NCBI RefSeq assembly: GCF_005503555.1
Contig: NZ_SCNG01000002.1
Coordinates: 930,001-994,000, forward strand
DNA length: 64,000 nt
Reading direction: 5' to 3'
From: Rudaea sp. 3F27F6
GTDB taxonomy: Bacteria > Pseudomonadota > Gammaproteobacteria > Xanthomonadales > Rhodanobacteraceae
Shown: positions 53,316-62,379 of the stretch, one piece after another
Layout: each line of letters opens with the position of its first letter
Numbering within the stretch: the first letter of the stretch is position 1
Notes under the pieces: generated by a model
Databases searched by the model: none
What the model saw: the letters and a program-made list of their open reading frames with translations, nothing else
Told to the model about the DNA's origin: nothing
Translations under genes and position numbers: made by a program

Positions 53316-54599
53316 ATGCTTCGCCGCTATCTTGCCGCCCGTCTCAACGGCCGACTGCATTATGCCTATGTCGTCGCCGCGCTGACCTTCGTCACCCTGC
53401 TCGTCGTCGCCGGCATCCGCGCAACGCCGGCCGTGCTGATCGTACCGCTGGAAAAGAACTTCGGCTGGAGCCGCGACCAGATCACCCTCGCCGTATCGAT
53501 CGGGCTCGCCCTGTTCGGCCTCATGGGCCCGTTCGCCGCCGCGGCGATGCAGCGCTTCGGTATCCGCGGCACCATGGTCGCCGCGCTCCTCCTGCTTGCA
53601 TCCGCGATGGGCGGCAGTGCCTTCGTCACCTCGCCGCTCGGCCTGATCCTGACCTGGGGCGTGCTCGCCGGTATCGGCACCGGCACGATGGCAATGGTGC
53701 TCGGCGTGACCGTCGTCAACCGCTGGTTCGAGCACAATCGCGGCAGCGTGCTCGGCCTGCTCACAGCGAGCACCGCGACCGGATCGCTGATTTTCCTGCC
53801 TTTGCTTACCTGGTTTATCGATCACGGCTACGACTGGCGCGTCGTCGTCTATATCGTCGCCGGCGCGGCCGTCGTGCTGATCGCGCTCGTGCTGCTGCTG
53901 ATGCCGGAGCGCCCGGCCGAAGTCGGCCTGCATCGCTACGGCGCAACGGGCGCCGACGCCAACGACGCGTCGCGCGCCAACCCGCTCACCGCCGCATTCG
54001 GTGCGCTCGCGACAGCCTCGCGCAGCGGCACGTTCTGGCTGCTGTTCGCCACGTTTTTCGTCTGCGGGCTGTCGACGAACGGTTTGATCGGCACGCATAT
54101 GATCGCCTTCTGCGCAGACAACGGCATCCCCGAGACGCGCGCTGCGGGCCTGCTGATGGTCATGGGCATCTTCGACATCATCGGCACGACCGCGTCGGGC
54201 TGGCTCTCCGACCGCTACGACAGCCGCCTGCTGCTCTGCGCTTATTACGGACTGCGCGGACTGTCCCTGCTCTATCTGCCCTATTCCGATTTCAGCATCG
54301 GCAGCCTCGGCCTGTTCACCGTGTTCTACGGCCTCGACTGGATCGCCACCGTGCCGCCGACCGTGCGCCTGACCACCGATCGTTTCGGCCCGCAATTGTC
54401 GCCGCTCGTCTACGGCTGGATCGGCGCCGGCCACCAGCTCGGCGCGGCGACGGCGGCCTACGGCGCCGGCGTGATCCGCGTGCAGACCAACCAGTACGTC
54501 GGCGCCTTCTTTGTCGCCGGTGCGGCCTGCATCGTCGCCGCGATCCTGGTCATGCTGATCCGCCGCCGCGCAGCGCAACTGCAGCCGCTGCCGGCCTGA
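53316..54599 (+). CDS. MFS transporter
   Basis: A 427-residue permease with 12 helices. It resembles the OFA/monocarboxylate-type MFS group: RATPAVLIVPLEKNFGWSRD at the first periplasmic loop and GWLSDRYDSRLLLCAYYGLR between helices 8 and 9. I preferred the ATG at 53316 with GGAA upstream over ATG 53283, which has no ribosome site. Its divergence from the MarR gene suggests inducible transport; the substrate is unknown. Confidence 0.92.
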   Translation: MLRRYLAARLNGRLHYAYVVAALTFVTLLVVAGIRATPAVLIVPLEKNFGWSRDQITLAVSIGLALFGLMGPFAAAAMQRFGIRGTMVAALLLLASAMGGSAFVTSPLGLILTWGVLAGIGTGTMAMVLGVTVVNRWFEHNRGSVLGLLTASTATGSLIFLPLLTWFIDHGYDWRVVVYIVAGAAVVLIALVLLLMPERPAEVGLHRYGATGADANDASRANPLTAAFGALATASRSGTFWLLFATFFVCGLSTNGLIGTHMIAFCADNGIPETRAAGLLMVMGIFDIIGTTASGWLSDRYDSRLLLCAYYGLRGLSLLYLPYSDFSIGSLGLFTVFYGLDWIATVPPTVRLTTDRFGPQLSPLVYGWIGAGHQLGAATAAYGAGVIRVQTNQYVGAFFVAGAACIVAAILVMLIRRRAAQLQPLPA

Positions 54600-54617
54600 C
54601 GGTCGTAGAATCGGCGC

Positions 54618-55025
54618 ATGGATGCGCTGGTCAATATCGATGTCGACGATCTCGACCGTGCGGTCGAGTTCTATTGCACTGCTCTTGAACTGCGCGTCAG
54701 CCGCCATCTTGGCGGCGGCGTGGTCGAACTCCTCGGCGGCAATGCGCCGATCTATCTGCTCGACAAACGCGCCGGCAGCCTCGCCGCGGCGGGGCAACCG
54801 CGCGACTACGCGCGCCACTGGACGCCGGTGCATCTCGACTTCGTCGTGACCGATATCGACGCCGCGGTCGCGCGCGCGATCGCCGCCGGCGCCGTGCTCG
54901 AACAACCGGTGCAGACGGATGTATGGGGCAAGCTCGCCGTCATGGCCGATCCGTTCGGCCACGGCTTCTGTTTCGTGCAGTTCCTCGACCGCGGCTACGA
55001 CGAGATCGCAACCGCGCCGGCCTGA
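54618..55025 (+). CDS. VOC-family (glyoxalase-like) protein
   Basis: A 135-residue protein with two beta-alpha-beta-beta-beta halves: ALVNIDVDDLDRAVEFYCTA and WTPVHLDFVVTDIDAAVARA, ending with the usual ADPFGHGFCFVQF. Metal-site residues (His in VHLDF, late Glu or His) are only partly obvious, so enzyme versus binding protein cannot be decided. It follows the MFS gene by 18 bases. Confidence 0.9.
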   Translation: MDALVNIDVDDLDRAVEFYCTALELRVSRHLGGGVVELLGGNAPIYLLDKRAGSLAAAGQPRDYARHWTPVHLDFVVTDIDAAVARAIAAGAVLEQPVQTDVWGKLAVMADPFGHGFCFVQFLDRGYDEIATAPA

Positions 55026-55037
55026 TCGAATTGCACG

Positions 55038-55424
55038 CTAAACGTGCAGGAAGCGGCCGCCGCCGAACGACCAGTTCTCCCAGCGCGTTTCCTTGAACGC
55101 GATCATAACGTTCTCGGCGTTCAAGCTCAGTGGCGCGGTGGTCAGTGCGGCGAGTGTGTCGGCGACGATCTTCTTCTTCACCTTCACGTTGCGCCCTTCG
55201 GAAAACAGCACTTCGATCAGAACGAAATTTTCGTCGCGTGCCGAGGTGAGATCGGGATAGCTCGCGTCGTAGCGGAAATTCTCCGGCTCCAGCTCGAATA
55301 CACGCTGAAACCGATCCGTCTGCGGCACGCCCGAGGCGACGAGCGCCTGGTGCACGGCGGCGAGCACGCCAGACTTGAACTCGGCGGACTTGGGTTTGGC
55401 GACGGTCAGGGTGACGAGAGGCAT
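55038..55424 (-). CDS. Tautomerase-superfamily protein
   Basis: A 128-residue protein starting MPLVTLTV, so Pro is exposed as the catalytic N terminus after Met removal. Internal repeat-like strand NFVLIEVLFSEGRNVKVKKK and a final NWSFGGGRFLHV fit the longer tautomerase (MIF-like) class. Converges with the VOC gene; a small TGCACG/CGTGCA hairpin overlaps its stop region. The substrate is unknown. Confidence 0.82.
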   Translation of the reverse strand: MPLVTLTVAKPKSAEFKSGVLAAVHQALVASGVPQTDRFQRVFELEPENFRYDASYPDLTSARDENFVLIEVLFSEGRNVKVKKKIVADTLAALTTAPLSLNAENVMIAFKETRWENWSFGGGRFLHV

Positions 55425-55480
55425 GGTGGATTCCTTCGATTTCGTTGTTGAAGATGTTCGTTGCCGAAAAAAAACGAATC

Positions 55481-56716
55481 TCAAACGCGCGGATCGCGCA
55501 AGGTCGACCACGAGATCGCCAGCGCGGCGCACGCGAACAGGCCGGCGAGGAAGCAGACCGCGTTCCAGCCGCCCCACTTCCAGGCAAATCCGGTCAGCGC
55601 CGAACCGGCCGCGCCGCCAAGAAAGAAGATGCCGGTGAACAGACCGTTGAGCCGGCCGCGCACTTCGGGGCGCAGCAGATTGACCGCGCGCCTACCGAGC
55701 GCCTGGTCGCCGACCACGCCGGCATCGAGCAGCACGGCACTGACCACGAGCAGGCCGAGCGACAAAGTCGGCAGAGTCGACGCGAGCGAATAGGCGAACG
55801 CGGCCAGAATCATCGCCTGAATCGCGAGCGCATGCAGGCCGATGAAGGCCGGCTTGGCCCAGCCGCGATCGCCCCAGCGCCCGGCCAGCGGCGCGACGAC
55901 GGCGCCGCTGACGCCGGCCAGCGCGAACAACGCGATCCCGCGCGGACCGAGTTCGAACGGCGGCTCGGCGAGCAGCAACGCAATCGTGGTCCAGAACAGA
56001 TTGAACGCGGCGAACATCATCGCCGTTTCCAGCGCGCGCACACGCAGCACACGCTCGGAGCGCAAGAGCTGCCACAGCGAAGCAATCAGCGCACCGTAGC
56101 CGATACCGCCCTGCGGGCGGTGGCGCGGCAAGGTCCAGGCGAGCAGAGCGATCAGCGCGCAGACCACCGCGGCCGAGGCGAAGTACATGCCGCGCCAGCC
56201 GAGCGCATCGGCGGCAAGACTCGCGAGCGGACGCGAGAACAGCACGCCGACCATCATCCCGCTCATCACGTCGCCGACCACGCGGCCGCGCTGCGCCTCG
56301 GGCGCGAGCGTCGCCGCGAGCGGCATCAGCACCTGGATGCAGCTGATCGCCGCGCCGAGCGCGAACGCCGCGATCAAGAACCACAGCGCCGACGGCGCCA
56401 GCGCGGCAGCACAGAGCGCGAGCGCATCGGCGCCGAGCATCGCCAGCGCCAGGCGCCGGTTCTCGACCAGATCGGACAGCGGCACGAGCAGCATCAAGCC
56501 CGCGGCATAGCCGAGCAGGACGGATAGAGTGACGAAGCCGGACAAGCGCGCGTCGAGGCCGAGCGAAGGCCCGATCACATCGACCAGCGGCTGCGAGGAA
56601 AACAGGTTGAGGATGATCACGCCGACCGCGAACGCGAACAGCCGCGTCGGCACCGGGCGCATCAGGGCCGCGGCATCGGCGGAACGCACGGGCACTTCAA
56701 TCTCGGTCGTGGACAT
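55481..56716 (-). CDS. MFS transporter
   Basis: A 411-residue 12-helix permease. MFS motifs: VPLSDLVENRRLALAMLGAD after helix 2 and GRWGDRGWAKPAF after helix 8. The type resembles the YgaY/YbcL-like drug or sugar efflux group (FSSQPLVDVIGPSLGLD at the start). Divergent from a LysR gene with a short regulatory region, and 56 bases upstream of the tautomerase gene on the same strand. Confidence 0.92.
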   Translation of the reverse strand: MSTTEIEVPVRSADAAALMRPVPTRLFAFAVGVIILNLFSSQPLVDVIGPSLGLDARLSGFVTLSVLLGYAAGLMLLVPLSDLVENRRLALAMLGADALALCAAALAPSALWFLIAAFALGAAISCIQVLMPLAATLAPEAQRGRVVGDVMSGMMVGVLFSRPLASLAADALGWRGMYFASAAVVCALIALLAWTLPRHRPQGGIGYGALIASLWQLLRSERVLRVRALETAMMFAAFNLFWTTIALLLAEPPFELGPRGIALFALAGVSGAVVAPLAGRWGDRGWAKPAFIGLHALAIQAMILAAFAYSLASTLPTLSLGLLVVSAVLLDAGVVGDQALGRRAVNLLRPEVRGRLNGLFTGIFFLGGAAGSALTGFAWKWGGWNAVCFLAGLFACAALAISWSTLRDPRV

Positions 56717-56774
56717 GATGTGCAAACCATACTTGACATGATGTCGCGACACTCTATGCTTGTCATGAATATTC

Positions 56775-56784
56775 TTCAATTGAA
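56775..56784. promoter_or_regulatory. Palindrome in the MFS/LysR divergent region
   Basis: TTCAATTGAA is a perfect 10-bp palindrome in an A/T-rich stretch between the two starts. A repeated GACATGATGT lies closer to the MFS gene. Both are candidates for LysR binding. Confidence 0.4.
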
Positions 56785-56857
56785 TTATTTTTAGAATTAT
56801 TATGTCACTATTGAATACGGATGGGTGCTCGTACGTTTCGTTTCGACGGAGGCAAGC

Positions 56858-57787
56858 ATGAACACTCGCGACATCGAAGCCTTTCTCGCCGTGGTCGACG
56901 CCGGCTCGATCATGGGCGCGGCGGCGACCCTGCACCTGACCCAGCCCGCGGTCACGCGGCGCGTGCAGGGGCTCGAAGAAGCGCTCGGCGCGCAGTTGCT
57001 CGACCGCATCTCCAAGCCGCTCAAGCCGACGTCCGCGGGCCGCGATGCCTACGAACTCGGCCGGCGCGTACTCGGCGCGGTGCAGGATCTGCGCGACGGC
57101 TTCGCCGAGAACGGCGAAATCAGCGGCGAGCTGCGCCTCGGCGTCACCCCGTCGCAGTCGGACGACACCCTGGCCGAGCCGCTCGACCGCCTGCGCAAGG
57201 CTTACCCGAAGCTCACGCTGCGCATCACGACGGCCTGGTCCCCGGCCCTGCTCGAACAGATTCCGAGCAACCGCATCGACGCGGCCCTGGTGCACCTGCC
57301 CGAGCACGCGCCCGCGTCGCCGCTGCTCGGCATCGACCCGGTGTCGACGCAACGCATGATCGTGACCGCGGCGAAATCGCTCGGCCTGCGCGGCCGGCGC
57401 TCGCTCGCCGACCTCGCCGAGCGGCCGTGGATCCTGAGCCAGGACGGCTGCGGCTATCGCGAAGTGCTGCGCCAAGCGCTCGCGCGTGCGAATGCGCCGT
57501 TCGTCGCCGCAGTCGAAACCTACAATTCGGAATTGCGCATGTCGCTGGTCGCGCGCGGCCTCGGTCTCGGCGTCTCCACCGAAACCGCGTTGGACCGCAG
57601 CAAATATCGCAACCAGCTGGACGTGCTCGATCTGCGCGATTTCAAGCCGCAGATCCATATCGGCCTCGCCCACCGCGCTGCCTGCGGGCGCTTGGCCGGC
57701 CCGCTCGGCCTGCTTGCCGGCGCGCTCAAATCGGCGCAGAAACCGGCGTCCGTCGTGCGCTTGCGGACCGGCGCGCGCGCGGGCTAG
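56858..57787 (+). CDS. LysR-family regulator
   Basis: A 309-residue regulator. N-terminal HTH: DIEAFLAVVDAGSIMGAAAT, LTQPAVTRRVQGLEEALGAQ. The rest is a periplasmic-binding-protein-like effector domain (GELRLGVTPSQSDDTLAEPL onward). ATG at 56858 has GGAGG 7 bases upstream. Divergent from the MFS gene, which it probably controls. Confidence 0.94.
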   Translation: MNTRDIEAFLAVVDAGSIMGAAATLHLTQPAVTRRVQGLEEALGAQLLDRISKPLKPTSAGRDAYELGRRVLGAVQDLRDGFAENGEISGELRLGVTPSQSDDTLAEPLDRLRKAYPKLTLRITTAWSPALLEQIPSNRIDAALVHLPEHAPASPLLGIDPVSTQRMIVTAAKSLGLRGRRSLADLAERPWILSQDGCGYREVLRQALARANAPFVAAVETYNSELRMSLVARGLGLGVSTETALDRSKYRNQLDVLDLRDFKPQIHIGLAHRAACGRLAGPLGLLAGALKSAQKPASVVRLRTGARAG

Positions 57788-57821
57788 TCTGCGCGCGATC
57801 CGGCCACGCCCCGCGCCCGCC

Positions 57822-58652
57822 ATGTCCGACGTCGCTCAGAGTTTCGCCCTGCAGTCCGAGCTTCGGCAGATCGCCAATCTCGTGCTGCTGTTCGGCTTCG
57901 TCCTCACCCTTGCCGGGGAATGGCTGCTGCCGCCGCCGGGCACGCGCTGGGACCGCGCGCGCTTCGTGCACGGCGCGCACAATCTCGCCCTCTGGCTGAT
58001 CGGCGTCGTCTTCGTTTCAATTGTATTCGGCAGCACAGTCTGGGCCTTGCTGCAGTGGCTGCAGATGCGCGGCGTCGGCGTGCTGTATTTCGCGCCGCTG
58101 CCGGGCTGGCTGCACGCGGTCCTCGCGTTCGCCCTGCTCGACGCGGCCGACTACGTCTTCCATCGCCTGAGCCACAACCTGCGCTGGCTCTGGCTCATGC
58201 ACGCCGTGCACCATTCGGACCCACGCGTCGACGCGACCACGAACCTGCGCCAGCATCCGCTGCACCTCGTGCTGACCCAATCATGGAAGATCGCCGCCTG
58301 CGCAGCGATCGGCGTGCCGGCATGGGTGTACCTCGTGCACGAGATTCTCAACCTCGCCTTCGCCTACTGGCATCACGCGGCGATCCGCTGGCCGCGCGTG
58401 CTCGACCGCGCCTTGTCCTGGCTCGTGGTCACGCCGCGTCTGCACTGGAATCATCATTCGCCGGTGCAGGAGCGCACCAACTCGAACTATGGCGTGATCT
58501 TGTCTTGCTGGGACCGTGCGTTCGCGACGCTCACGCCCCCTGCCGAGGAACCCGCGCAGTTCGGCCTCGCCGCACTCGCCGCGCCGCGCTGGCACAGCGC
58601 ATTCGGCATGCTCGCAACGCCGTGGCGCGCACGCTCGCTGCCCCGGCTTTGA
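57822..58652 (+). CDS. Fatty-acid hydroxylase / sterol-desaturase superfamily membrane protein
   Basis: A 276-residue protein with three or four helices and the superfamily's His clusters for a di-iron site: HRLSH, HAVHHSD, HEIL followed by HHAAI, and HWNHHSP. The expected activity is O2-dependent hydroxylation or desaturation of a lipid. It starts 34 bases after the LysR gene, so the two may be co-transcribed. The substrate is unknown. Confidence 0.9.
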   Translation: MSDVAQSFALQSELRQIANLVLLFGFVLTLAGEWLLPPPGTRWDRARFVHGAHNLALWLIGVVFVSIVFGSTVWALLQWLQMRGVGVLYFAPLPGWLHAVLAFALLDAADYVFHRLSHNLRWLWLMHAVHHSDPRVDATTNLRQHPLHLVLTQSWKIAACAAIGVPAWVYLVHEILNLAFAYWHHAAIRWPRVLDRALSWLVVTPRLHWNHHSPVQERTNSNYGVILSCWDRAFATLTPPAEEPAQFGLAALAAPRWHSAFGMLATPWRARSLPRL

Positions 58653-58679
58653 GTCGGGTGCGCATCGCGAAGAATCCGT

Positions 58680-59261
58680 TCAGCCGTTGCGCCGCGCAGC
58701 GAAGTACGTACCGGCGCCGACCAGGATCGTCGCGAGCAGGGTGAGCACGCCGGGACTCAAGGCCGGCGCGCCCTGCACGATCGCGGCAACCGAGCCAAGC
58801 AGCGACATCGTGCCGCTCGAACCGCCCGTCGCCGGGCTGCAGTTCAAAGTGAAGCCGCCAATGATGCCGACCGTGCGGCAGTTGACCGCGAGCTGGGCGT
58901 TCTCGGCCGCGCTCGAAGACGGCGAGTACTGCACGAGCACCGTGCACGACGGCGTGCTCGTACTGAGCGTCGACCCGGCCGTACAGGTGCCGCCCGGGAC
59001 GATGGTGAAATCGGCGGCGTTGACGCCTTGCACGGCGAGCGAATTGAGCAGAGCGGCGAAGCCGGGACCGGAGCCGTTCGCGTCGAACGTCAGCGTGATC
59101 GTTTTCGTGACCGGCATGCCGAGCCCCGCAGAAGCGAACGCGTAGGCGTCGTCGACCGAACGGATATTGACCGTAGTGACGATCGCTCCGGCGTAGAGCG
59201 GCGCGGAACAGAACAAGGCGAAAAGAGCGAACAGCGAGCGGAGGCGAGCCTGATGCAGCAT
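58680..59261 (-). CDS. Small exported protein with IPTL-like tail
   Basis: A 193-residue exported protein: signal peptide MLHQARLRSLFALFALFCSA, a beta-rich body with four Cys (GGTCTAG, PSCTVLV, VNCRTV, LNCSPA), then PALSPGVLTLLATILVG and ARRNG as a membrane tail, the third protein in this window with such an ending. Ribosome site GGGGAG before the ATG. Family not recognised. Confidence 0.72.
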   Translation of the reverse strand: MLHQARLRSLFALFALFCSAPLYAGAIVTTVNIRSVDDAYAFASAGLGMPVTKTITLTFDANGSGPGFAALLNSLAVQGVNAADFTIVPGGTCTAGSTLSTSTPSCTVLVQYSPSSSAAENAQLAVNCRTVGIIGGFTLNCSPATGGSSGTMSLLGSVAAIVQGAPALSPGVLTLLATILVGAGTYFAARRNG

Positions 59262-59422
59262 GACGATCTCCCCGAAATGCGTGCGGACTGTGGTGGGCGG
59301 CGCACGGCGGCAACGGGCCGTGCGACGGGCGTCACGATACTCGCATCGGATCGGCCAAACCATGCAGGGCGCACGCACAAACCGCGATTTGAATCACGGT
59401 TTCCGTGCCGTCGCAAGCGCTC

Positions 59423-60826
59423 TCAGGCTGCCACGGCCAGCCGCTCGACCGTTTCGCGATAGCGCGCAGCGATCCGCGCCTCGTCGCGGTGGCGGAAATC
59501 GCGCACGGTCCAGGCGCCGTTGACCATGACGTGGCGCACCAGATTCGCATTGCCGGCGAACAGGAAGGTGTCGATCAGGTTCGCCGCATCGCGTCCCGCG
59601 AGCAGCGCGGCGTCTTCGTCGAGGACGACGAGGTCGGCACGCGCGCCTGCGTCGATCGCACCGATCGCCGTGCCCGCGGCACGCGTACCGCCGCGCAGGG
59701 CGGCCGAGAACAAGGTCTCGCCGACGCTGTGGTTCGCCGCAGAGACGGCGATATTGCGATGCCGCGTCGCCAGACGCTGGCCGTATTCGAGCCAGCGCAA
59801 TTCCTCGACCGGCGATACCGAGATATGGCTGTCGGAACCGACGCCGAGCACGCCGTCGTGATCGAGATAAGCCTTGAGCGGAAACAGGCCGTCGCCGAGG
59901 TTCGCCTCGGTGGTCGGACATACGCCCGCGACTGCGCCCGACTGGGCGAGCCGCTGTGTTTCCTGCGCGGTCATATGCGTGGCGTGGACCAGACACCAGC
60001 GCGCGTCGACCGGCATATTGTCGAGCAGCCATTCAACCGGGCGCGCGTTGCGCAGGGCGAGACAGTCCTGCACTTCGCCGATCTGTTCGGCGATGTGGAT
60101 GTGCACCGGCATCGCACGCGTAACGTCGGCGCCGAGCACTTCGCGCATCGCGCGCTCGGGTACGGCGCGCAGCGAATGCAGGGCGACGCCGACGCGCAAT
60201 GCGGCATTTTCCATTTTTACCAATTGCTGCAAAAGCGCCAGATAGCCGTCGACTTCGAGGTCGAAGCGGCGCTGGCGCTCGGACAGCGCGCGGCCGTCGA
60301 AGCCGCCGGTCATGTACAAGGTTGGCAACAGGGTCAGGCCGATACCGGCTTCCTGCGCCGCTTCGATCAGGGCAAGCGACATCGCCGTGGGATCGGCATA
60401 GGGCTTGCCGTCGGGCCGGTGATGCAAATAGTGGAATTCACAGACGTGGGTGTAGCCGGCCTTGAGCATCTCGACATAGAGCTGCGCCGCAATCGCGCGC
60501 AGGTCGTCCGGGCCGATGCGGCTGGCGAAGGCGTACATGATCTCGCGCCAAGTCCAGAAGCTGTCCGATGCGTTGGTCTGCTTCTCCGCCAGGCCCGCCA
60601 TCGCACGCTGGAACGCATGCGAATGCAGGTTCGGCATACCGGGCAGCACGTAGCGGCCGAGCGCCTGCGTGTCCTGTCGCGCGTCCTGTGCCGTCACGTC
60701 GATCAAAACCCCGCGATTCTGCGGCGCGGAGCCGACGCTCACGCTGCCCTGTTTCTGCCAGCCGCCGGGGCGCCAGAGATTCTCTGCCGAGTACCGCACT
60801 GCTGGTTCCGCCGTCGCCTGATTCAT
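59423..60826 (-). CDS. hutF: Formimidoylglutamate deiminase
   Basis: A 467-residue amidohydrolase. It releases ammonia from N-formimidoyl-L-glutamate in the five-step histidine degradation route. Metal ligands: HxH in PNLHSHAFQRA, VHIHIAEQIGEV, and GSDSHISVSP for the Asp. AAGGAAG precedes the ATG at 60826. Divergent from the ClC gene; hutI lies just beyond it. Confidence 0.95.
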   Translation of the reverse strand: MNQATAEPAVRYSAENLWRPGGWQKQGSVSVGSAPQNRGVLIDVTAQDARQDTQALGRYVLPGMPNLHSHAFQRAMAGLAEKQTNASDSFWTWREIMYAFASRIGPDDLRAIAAQLYVEMLKAGYTHVCEFHYLHHRPDGKPYADPTAMSLALIEAAQEAGIGLTLLPTLYMTGGFDGRALSERQRRFDLEVDGYLALLQQLVKMENAALRVGVALHSLRAVPERAMREVLGADVTRAMPVHIHIAEQIGEVQDCLALRNARPVEWLLDNMPVDARWCLVHATHMTAQETQRLAQSGAVAGVCPTTEANLGDGLFPLKAYLDHDGVLGVGSDSHISVSPVEELRWLEYGQRLATRHRNIAVSAANHSVGETLFSAALRGGTRAAGTAIGAIDAGARADLVVLDEDAALLAGRDAANLIDTFLFAGNANLVRHVMVNGAWTVRDFRHRDEARIAARYRETVERLAVAA

Positions 60827-60978
60827 GCTCTTCCTTATCGCCATGCAAGGCATGCGTGCGGCCTGCGATCCGGCCCGAGCGCGCATGCACACTCTGCGGC
60901 AAGCCTAAGGGTTGCATGCTGAACATACCAGCACGTCGGCACGCAGCCGCACGCGGCGCGGTCTGCGATAATCCGCGC

Positions 60979-62379
60979 ATGGCGTTCTCTTTCATCGACT
61001 CCGTGCGCACGGCGCTGCACAACCTGTTCCGCCAGGATGTGTTCGAGCCGACGCAATGGAAGCGCCGGCTGACCCTGTGGAGCGGCGGCATCCTCGTCGG
61101 CTTTGCCGCGGTCGCGTTCGCACAGGCCAGCGATCTCGCCTTTGCCGGCTTCCGCAAATTGCTTGGAATTTCGATCTGGCTGCCGTTGGCCCTGCTGCCG
61201 GCGGTGTTCGCCGCGCTCGCGTGGCTGACCGCGGGCCCGCTGCGCGCGACGCGTGGCAGCGGCATCCCGCAGGTCATCGCCGCGCTGGAAGTGCCCGATG
61301 CCGACTTTCGCCGCCGCCTGCTCGCGCTGCCGGTTGTGCTGTGCAAGATGCTGCTGACCCTGATCGGCCTCGCCGCCGGCGCGTCGATCGGGCGCGAAGG
61401 CCCGACCGTGCATGTCGGCGCCGGCATCATGCACGCGCTCGGCCGCCGCCTCGGCTACACCGACCCGGCCGCACTCTCGCGCTTTATCCTCGCCGGCGGC
61501 GGCGCCGGCATCGCCGCGGCATTCAACACGCCGCTGGCCGGCGTGGTCTTCGCGATCGAGGAACTCGCCGGCACCTTCGAGCACCGCTTCAGCGGCATCG
61601 TGCTGACCGCGGTGATCTTCGCCGGCGTCGTTTCGCTCGGCGTGCTCGGCAACTACGCCTACTTCGGCCGCGTCGCCGCCGAACTGCCGCTCGGTCAGAG
61701 CTGGCTCGCGGTGTTGTCGTGCGGCCTCTGCGGCGGCATCGGCGGCGGCCTGTTCGTGCGCACGATCCTGCTGCGCGATCCCGATCCCGCCAGCCGCCAT
61801 CCGTTTGCGCGCATCGCCGCGCTGCGCGCACACCGGCCGGTCGTGTTCGCCGCGGCCTGCGGCATCGCCCTGGCCACGCTCGGCATCGTCAGCGGTGGCT
61901 TCGGCATCGGCGTGTACGGCACCGGCTATGCCGAAGCGCGCGCCCTGGTCCAGTCCGAACACGGTGCCGCCGCAGCGTTCGGACTGCTCAAGCTCGGAGC
62001 GAACATCGTTTCGTACTGGGCCGGCATACCGGGCGGCATCTTCTCGCCCGCGCTTGCGGTCGGTGCAGGCATGGGCAATACACTGGCCGCCCTGCTTCCG
62101 TCCGCGGACAACACCGCGGTCGTGCTGCTCGGCATGGGCGCGTTCTTGGCCGGTGTCACCCAGGCGCCGCTGACCTCGGCGGTGATCTCGCTCGAACTGA
62201 CCGCCAATCAGAGCATGGCGATTCCGATCATGGCGGTGTGCTTGCTTGCGCGCGCGATCTCCTCACTCGTCGCGCCCGTGCCGGTCTATCGCGCATTTGC
62301 ACAGCGCCTGATCGGCGAATACGAATTGCAGCGCACGGCCGCGAGCGGCGCAGCGCCACCACCGGAGAAACCAGCGTGA
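60979..62379 (+). CDS. ClC-family chloride channel or transporter
   Basis: A 466-residue protein with the ClC signatures GSGIPQV, GREGPTV (GREGP) and GIFSPAL (GIFSP region), about 18 hydrophobic segments. There are no CBS domains. The gating-glutamate of the GREGP motif is present, which is compatible with Cl-/H+ exchange. It overlaps hutI (GTGA), an uncommon gene neighbour. Confidence 0.95.
   Translation: MAFSFIDSVRTALHNLFRQDVFEPTQWKRRLTLWSGGILVGFAAVAFAQASDLAFAGFRKLLGISIWLPLALLPAVFAALAWLTAGPLRATRGSGIPQVIAALEVPDADFRRRLLALPVVLCKMLLTLIGLAAGASIGREGPTVHVGAGIMHALGRRLGYTDPAALSRFILAGGGAGIAAAFNTPLAGVVFAIEELAGTFEHRFSGIVLTAVIFAGVVSLGVLGNYAYFGRVAAELPLGQSWLAVLSCGLCGGIGGGLFVRTILLRDPDPASRHPFARIAALRAHRPVVFAAACGIALATLGIVSGGFGIGVYGTGYAEARALVQSEHGAAAAFGLLKLGANIVSYWAGIPGGIFSPALAVGAGMGNTLAALLPSADNTAVVLLGMGAFLAGVTQAPLTSAVISLELTANQSMAIPIMAVCLLARAISSLVAPVPVYRAFAQRLIGEYELQRTAASGAAPPPEKPA

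Noticed and set aside
53262-54962. A 566-codon minus-strand frame
   Set aside because: Antisense to the MFS and VOC genes; composition is Ala/Arg/Asp/His-rich low-complexity typical of shadow frames.
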